Origin: Candidatus Dormiibacterota bacterium
GTDB lineage: Bacteria; Chloroflexota; Dormibacteria; Aeolococcales; Aeolococcaceae
Reading direction: 5' to 3'
Length of the DNA stretch: 9,264 bases
Assembly: GCA_003170875.1 (NCBI GenBank)
Contig: PMYJ01000167.1
Location: 1-9,264 of the forward strand
Every line of letters begins with the position of its first letter. Position 1 is the first letter of the stretch. The notes beneath the pieces are model-generated. The model ran no database searches. It was given only the letters and a program-made list of their open reading frames with translations, and was not told where the DNA came from. The translations under genes and the position numbers were made by a program. Below are positions 5,630 to 9,264 of the stretch, piece after piece.

Positions 5630-8331
5630 ACCGGCACCCTCCTGCGCTCGAGCTGAGCCGCCGCCTGGGCCACCGCGGCCCCGGAGTGAAGGATCGATTC
5701 CGGAATGTCGCGTGCTCCCGATGCGGCGCCCGCCACGAAGACGCCGGGGATGCTGGTGGCCCCGGGGTTGAGGTCCTCGTCGACCTCCGCCACGTAGCCG
5801 TGCTCATCCAGCGTCAGGGCTCCGTCAGCGAAGGGGTGAGCCGCCTCGGGGTTGGGCTGGACGCCGACGGCGAGGACGACCAGGTCGTACTCAGCCTCCG
5901 CGATCACCCCGCCGCCGTCGATGTCCTCGTAGCGGAGGATCAGGTTGCCATCCGCCGTCTCGCGGATCCCGGCCACCCGGCCCTTCACGAAGCTGGTTCC
6001 CATCGCTCTGGCCTGCTCGAAGAACTCGTCGTAGCCCTTGCCGGCGGCGCGGATGTCGATGTAGTGGACGGTGACGTCGGCCAGGGGGAGGGCACCCATG
6101 ATCAGCTGGTTCTGCTTCAGCGAGTACATGCAGCAGAACTTGGAGCAGAGTGGGTTGCCCACGGTCTGGTCGCGCGAGCCGGTGCACATCACGTAGGCGA
6201 CGCGCTCCGGCACCCTGCCGTCGCCCGGCCGGAGCACCGTGTTGTAGGGGCGGGTGGGGGCGAGCAGCCGCTCCATCTGGGTGCCGGTGATGACGTTCTT
6301 GAACCGCCCCCACCCGTACTGCGGCTTGAGGTCGGCGGGGAAGAGCCGGTAGCCGGTCGACACCACGACGGCGCTGACCTCGACCTCCAGCTGCTGCGGC
6401 CGCATGCCCAGGTCGATGGCGTCCGCCGGGCAGGCGGCGAGGCACTGGTGGCACTCCGAGCAGACCCCGCAGTCCAGGCAGCGGCCGGTGGCCTGACGTG
6501 CCTCGCTCTCGGTGAGCGCCGGCTCGAGCTCGGCGAAATCGGTGGGGCTCGCCACCAGCCGGAGGGTGCCGTCCAGTGGCTCCCGGAGGCTGTGGCTGCG
6601 CTGCCGGGCGAGCACCTCCGCCTTGTCGACGACCGGGAGCGGCGCGTCGAATCCGGCGAGGGGAAGGTCGCGCAGCCAGCGGTCGATCATGTGGGCGGCG
6701 CGCCGCCCGTGTCCGACCGCCTCGGCGATGGTCTTGGGTCCGGTCACAGCGTCGCCGGCGGCGAAGACCCAGGGGAGGGCCGTCTGCAGGGTGATGGGGT
6801 CCGCCTGGAGCCCCCGCGCCCCGGCCGAGGAGAGGAGGGGGAAGGCGGCCGTGTCGGCCCCCATCCCGATGGCGACGAGCGCCAGGTCGCAGCGCAGATC
6901 GTCGCGGGTCGTTTCGTCGTAGGTGGGCGCAAAGCGTCCCTTCTCGTCGAAGACGGCCGTGCAGCGCTTGAGCTCGACGGCCTCGACAGCCGCCCCGCCG
7001 CGGAACCCGGCGATGCCCCATCCGTCGTGGAGTTCCACGCCCTCGTCCAGGGCCTCGCCCACCTCCCAGGCGTAGGCGGGCATCCCGCCGCGCCGCTCCA
7101 GGCAGACCATGTGCACCGCCGCCGCCCCGAGGCGGCGGGCGCTCCGCGCCGTGTCGATGGCGACGTTGCCGCCGCCGATCACCGCCACCACCTTGCCGCT
7201 CAGATCCGGCGGTTGACCGAGCCGGATGTCGCGGAGGAAGTCGAGGGCCGCGCGGACGCCACCGAGCTCCTCCTCGCCGGGGACGCGAAGCCGGGCCGGC
7301 CGCGGTGTCCCGGTGGCCACGAGCACCGTGTCGAACCCCTGCCGGCGCAGTTCCTCGAGGTCGTCGACCCGCTTCCCGGTGACGATCTCGACGCCCAGGT
7401 CGGTGACGTTGGCCACGTCGCGCTCGACGACCTCCGCGGGCAGCCGGTAGGCGGGGATGGAGAGGCGGGGTGCGCCACCCGGCGCGGGGGCCGCCTCGAA
7501 GATCCGGACGCCGTATCCCTGGCGCGCCAGCTGCCAGGCGGCGGTGAGCCCCGCCGGTCCGGATCCGACCACCGCCACCCGCTTGCCGTTCGGAGCCGGG
7601 GCCTCCGTCCGCGGGGGCTCGGGGAGCGCGTAGTGGGTGTCGGCGATGAAGCGCTTGAGCCGCCGGATCGCCACCGGGCCCTCGAGGCTGCCCCGGGTGC
7701 ACTCGGTTTCGCAGGGCGCGTAGCAGGCACGCCCGAGGGTCCCGACGAGGGGTGTGGTCTCGGCCACCAGGCCAAAGGCCTCCTCGTACTTGCCGCTGCG
7801 CACCAGGGAGACGTAGCCGTGAGCCTTGATCCCCGCCGGGCAGCCGAAGGTGCACGGCGAGGTGCCGGGGCGCTCGACGAGCGCCTTCTGGGGGATGGCC
7901 TGGGGGAAGGGGATGTAGGCGGCGCGCCGCGAGACCATCTCCCCGTTGAACTGATCCGGGACGGCGACCGTGCAGGCGGCCTCACAGAGGCGGCACCCGG
8001 TGCAGAGCGACTCGTCGACGTAGCGTGCGGAACGGCGCACCGTGACCTGGAAGCCTCGCTCCGCGTCGCCCCGGACACTCTCCACCACCGACTGGGTGAG
8101 GACGGTCACATTGGGGTGGTGGGCCGTCGCCGCCATCTTCGGCGTCGAGATGCAGCTGGCGCAGTCGAGCGTCGGGAAGACCTTGCTGAGCAAGATCATC
8201 TTGCCCCCGATCGACGGTTCCTTCTCGACCACGAGCACGGAGTGCCCCATGTCGCCGAGCTTGATCGCGGCCTCCATGCCACCGATCCCGCTGCCGATGA
8301 CCAGCGCGTCGTAGGTCGTCGACGTATCCAT
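5626..8331 (-). CDS. hdrA: Chimeric HdrA with an embedded GltD/NfnB-like NAD(P)H-FAD module
   Basis: A 901-residue protein in which a complete GltD-like module sits inside an HdrA. Order: HdrA FAD motif VIGSGIGGM (11-19); CASC (57-60) in the HdrA context with STPKM after it; ferredoxin motif C110/C113/C116/C120; GltD-type cluster segment C160, C164, then C203, C207, C211; second FAD fold VAVVGSGPAGL (252-262); NAD(P)H fold AVIGGGNVAIDTA (383-395); ERRGGMPAY (412-420); FAD-closing AAGDAVTGPKTI (524-535); a Cys-rich motif with C618, C621, C624, C627, C630, C634; then the HdrA C-terminal half with MCTGSR (715-720) and CSKFCCMY (729-736). Two FADs, one NAD(P)H site and several [4Fe-4S] clusters are predicted. 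It lacks HdrA's N-terminal CHCGG domain and C-terminal ferredoxin, both present in the neighbour. Large HdrA proteins with NAD(P)H modules are, as I recall, called HdrL in sulfate reducers. The start is 6 bases after the mvhD stop. The likely role is electron exchange, possibly bifurcating, between NAD(P)H and the Hdr complex. Confidence 0.92.
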   Translation of the reverse strand: MDTSTTYDALVIGSGIGGMEAAIKLGDMGHSVLVVEKEPSIGGKMILLSKVFPTLDCASCISTPKMAATAHHPNVTVLTQSVVESVRGDAERGFQVTVRRSARYVDESLCTGCRLCEAACTVAVPDQFNGEMVSRRAAYIPFPQAIPQKALVERPGTSPCTFGCPAGIKAHGYVSLVRSGKYEEAFGLVAETTPLVGTLGRACYAPCETECTRGSLEGPVAIRRLKRFIADTHYALPEPPRTEAPAPNGKRVAVVGSGPAGLTAAWQLARQGYGVRIFEAAPAPGGAPRLSIPAYRLPAEVVERDVANVTDLGVEIVTGKRVDDLEELRRQGFDTVLVATGTPRPARLRVPGEEELGGVRAALDFLRDIRLGQPPDLSGKVVAVIGGGNVAIDTARSARRLGAAAVHMVCLERRGGMPAYAWEVGEALDEGVELHDGWGIAGFRGGAAVEAVELKRCTAVFDEKGRFAPTYDETTRDDLRCDLALVAIGMGADTAAFPLLSSAGARGLQADPITLQTALPWVFAAGDAVTGPKTIAEAVGHGRRAAHMIDRWLRDLPLAGFDAPLPVVDKAEVLARQRSHSLREPLDGTLRLVASPTDFAELEPALTESEARQATGRCLDCGVCSECHQCLAACPADAIDLGMRPQQLEVEVSAVVVSTGYRLFPADLKPQYGWGRFKNVITGTQMERLLAPTRPYNTVLRPGDGRVPERVAYVMCTGSRDQTVGNPLCSKFCCMYSLKQNQLIMGALPLADVTVHYIDIRAAGKGYDEFFEQARAMGTSFVKGRVAGIRETADGNLILRYEDIDGGGVIAEAEYDLVVLAVGVQPNPEAAHPFADGALTLDEHGYVAEVDEDLNPGATSIPGVFVAGAASGARDIPESILHSGAAVAQAAAQLERRRVPV

Positions 8332-8337
8332 CGCCGC

Positions 8338-8766
8338 CTACGCTTCCATGGCCGCGAGGGACTCGGTGAAGCCGCGCACCTGGCGGGTGAACGGCTCGGC
8401 GCACACCGAGCAGATGGCCGCCATCTTCACCCTGCTTCCATCGATCCCCCGCTCGGCCATTAGCGTCTGGGCTGCCTGGACGATGCGCGACGAGCGCGCC
8501 GTGCAGTCCGGGAGGTAGCCGCACTCCTCGCCGTCGGCGGCGATGAATACCCCGTCGAAACCCCGCTCGAGGGCGTGGAGGATCCAGCCCGGTCTCACCC
8601 CGCTGGTGCAGGGCAGGCTGATCACGACCACCTCCGGCGAGTAGTGCATGTGCGAGCTGCCCGCCAGATCGATACCCGGGTCGGAGATCGCGTTGGTCGA
8701 GAAGACGAGGACTCGGGGCGCGTGGGCCCGCAGGTCCCCGACTGCAGAGGCTGCAGGCTGCAGCAT
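8338..8766 (-). CDS. mvhD: MvhD-type hydrogenase delta-subunit-like [2Fe-2S] adaptor with altered cysteines
   Basis: A 142-residue protein with the MvhD/FlpD fold signature: VLVFSTN near the start (19-25), IDLAGSSHMHYSP (32-44), a conserved Cys53 in LPCTSG, and FDGVFIAADGEECGY (70-84). The length matches the family. In methanogens MvhD holds a [2Fe-2S] cluster and passes electrons from hydrogenase or formate dehydrogenase to HdrA. Here the usual early cysteines (CxxC-like, around residues 23-27) are replaced by STNAIS. The first Cys of the usual GC...GxC pair is Ala77. Cys82 and Cys53 remain, and Cys88, Cys119 and Cys122 are additional. A cluster with a different ligand set is possible. Start: the ATG at 8766, 16 bases after the tusA stop; the frame upstream of it lies in tusA and is not coding. 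No hydrogenase or formate dehydrogenase gene is in the window. Confidence 0.85.
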   Translation of the reverse strand: MLQPAASAVGDLRAHAPRVLVFSTNAISDPGIDLAGSSHMHYSPEVVVISLPCTSGVRPGWILHALERGFDGVFIAADGEECGYLPDCTARSSRIVQAAQTLMAERGIDGSRVKMAAICSVCAEPFTRQVRGFTESLAAMEA

Positions 8767-8782
8767 CGCGCTCGGTCTCAGC

Positions 8783-9049
8783 TCACTTGGCCCGACGAAT
8801 GAGGACCCGGTCGTATCCCTGGGCGGGGACGGCACCGAGGAAGCCGTGGCCGACCTTGCCCGACCAGGCCGCCACGTCGGCCTGGGTCTGGGGGTCGCTC
8901 GACCAGAGCTCGAGTACCTCACCGATAGCGACGCCGGGCATCGCCTTCTTGGCCTCCAGCAGCGGACCCGGGCATCCGGTACCGCGGGCGTCGACGACCT
9001 TGGCGACGCTCAGCGCCGCGACATCCGCCTCGGTCAGCACAGTCGACAT
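8783..9049 (-). CDS. tusA: TusA-family sulfur carrier protein
   Basis: An 88-residue protein with the TusA motif DARGTGCPGP (residues 20-29). Cys26 is the expected persulfide-bearing residue; it lies at the start of the first helix, which continues LLEAKKAM. Further on are ELWSSDPQTQADVAAW (47-62) and the C-terminal strand YDRVLIRR (79-86), both typical. TusA proteins receive sulfur from rhodanese, DsrE-type proteins or cysteine desulfurase and pass it to partners. The long GEVLELWSSDP...AAW form is the kind I associate with sulfur-oxidation and hdr loci rather than with tRNA thiolation. AGGAG (plus-strand 9055-9059) lies 5 bases before the ATG and gives a strong initiation signal. The dsrE-like gene ends 11 bases upstream and mvhD begins 16 bases downstream. 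Confidence 0.93.
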   Translation of the reverse strand: MSTVLTEADVAALSVAKVVDARGTGCPGPLLEAKKAMPGVAIGEVLELWSSDPQTQADVAAWSGKVGHGFLGAVPAQGYDRVLIRRAK

Positions 9050-9054
9050 GTGGG

Positions 9055-9059
9055 CTCCT
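9055..9059 (-). promoter_or_regulatory. Shine-Dalgarno AGGAG of tusA
   Basis: AGGAG on the minus strand, 5 bases before the tusA ATG, fixes the start at 9049. It is the strongest initiation signal in the visible part of the operon, which fits high production of a small carrier protein. Confidence 0.7.
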
Positions 9060-9060
9060 C

Positions 9061-9264
9061 TCAGTAGGTCAGGGTGTTGGTCGCCGAGGTGACCTCGACG
9101 ACGAGGCGGGCCGCGGCTACGATCTCCGCTCCCGCAACGAGGTCTTCTTGGCCCACGCCCCGGCGCTTCAGGCCGGGCCAGCAGACCAGCAGCTTGCCGC
9201 CGAGCTCGGCGATGGGCCCGATGAGGTCACTGATCGGGGCGAGGTCCGGGACCGAGACGGTCTC
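9061..9264 (-). CDS. DsrE/DsrF-family sulfur-transfer protein, C-terminal part only
   Basis: The last 67 residues of a protein whose start lies beyond the right window edge. What is seen: LGGKLLVCWPGLKRRGV (residues 21-37 of the fragment), with a Cys at 28 in the position of the family's sulfur-binding cysteine. It is followed by EDLVAGAEIVAAARLV (40-55), the typical closing helix and strand of DsrE-fold proteins (pattern: hydrophobic strand, Cys, D/E-D-L-x-x-G-A-E-I-x-G/A-A). DsrE-type proteins accept and donate persulfide and commonly pair with TusA, as the next gene here does. Family members without a role in sulfur oxidation also exist. The fragment stays open to the edge of the window with no start supported inside it. 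It is the first visible gene of the operon, so the promoter lies outside. Confidence 0.8.
   Translation of the reverse strand, partial: ETVSVPDLAPISDLIGPIAELGGKLLVCWPGLKRRGVGQEDLVAGAEIVAAARLVVEVTSATNTLTY

Noticed and set aside
5891..7855. A long minus-strand frame overlapping the HdrA-GltD gene
   Set aside because: It is an Arg/Gly/Pro-rich shadow of the true frame with no domain, in a different phase on the same strand.
5593..8463. A 956-codon open frame on the plus strand opposite the large hdrA
   Set aside because: It is antisense to a protein with many clear cofactor motifs in correct order. Its translation is a low-complexity mix rich in Gly, Asp, His, Arg and Val, as expected from the complement of GC-rich coding DNA.
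8743..8763. Repeated CTGCAG units near the mvhD start
   Set aside because: They encode the Ala/Gln/Pro stretch at the start of the protein, are short, and need no explanation beyond codon repetition.
8767..8922. N-terminal extension of the mvhD frame by 52 codons
   Set aside because: The extension lies inside tusA in another frame and is an Arg/Pro/Ser-rich sequence without domain character; the ATG at 8766 gives the family's usual length.
1..9264. CRISPR arrays, tRNA or rRNA genes, insertion sequences, integrase or attachment sites
   Set aside because: I saw no regularly spaced repeats, no cloverleaf or rRNA-like segment, and no transposase or recombinase coding sequence on either strand.

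Overview
The window is high-GC bacterial DNA whose codons strongly prefer G or C in the third position. It has short leaders, several GTG starts and tightly packed genes. This fits a high-GC lineage such as Actinomycetota (Thermoleophilia or Acidimicrobiia-like), Chloroflexota or Dormibacterota, but the sequence alone does not decide between them. Almost every recognisable gene concerns sulfane-sulfur handling or thiol/disulfide electron transfer.

Left part, plus strand (about 1-2188): a small DUF2892/YgaP-type membrane protein (357-599), a TauE/SafE-family permease (799-1575) and a single-domain rhodanese (1853-2188). Between the permease and the rhodanese lies a near-perfect 28-bp palindrome (1633-1660). 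Its core closely resembles the operators of CsoR/CstR-type repressors, the family that includes persulfide sensors. Together these look like a reactive-sulfur module: export of sulfur anions, sulfur transfer and persulfide-responsive control. No repressor gene is visible. A 28-codon ORF with a strong Shine-Dalgarno sequence lies between the operator and the rhodanese. A possible minus-strand gene runs off the left edge.

Right part, minus strand (9264 down to 2303): one compact operon, read as dsrE-like (5' end outside the window), tusA, mvhD, a 901-residue HdrA-GltD chimera, a second 599-residue HdrA, a 78-residue winged-helix-like protein, hdrC and hdrB. The last five genes are joined by four successive 4-base start/stop overlaps, so they are almost certainly co-translated. 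The promoter must lie beyond the right edge.

Proposed joint function (inference): the DsrE-like protein and TusA carry protein-bound persulfide to a heterodisulfide-reductase-like HdrB/HdrC site. Electrons then pass through HdrC and the flavins of the two HdrA proteins, and exchange with NAD(P)(H) through a complete GltD/NfnB-like module embedded in the larger HdrA. MvhD would be a [2Fe-2S] adaptor, although its cysteine pattern is not the usual one. The set differs from the described sulfur-oxidising sHdr cluster: there is no lipoate-binding protein, no second hdrC/hdrB pair and no hydrogenase or formate dehydrogenase partner in the window. The chimera, the complementary loss of iron-sulfur domains in the two HdrA proteins, the half-degenerate HdrB and the rewired MvhD make this the part most worth study.
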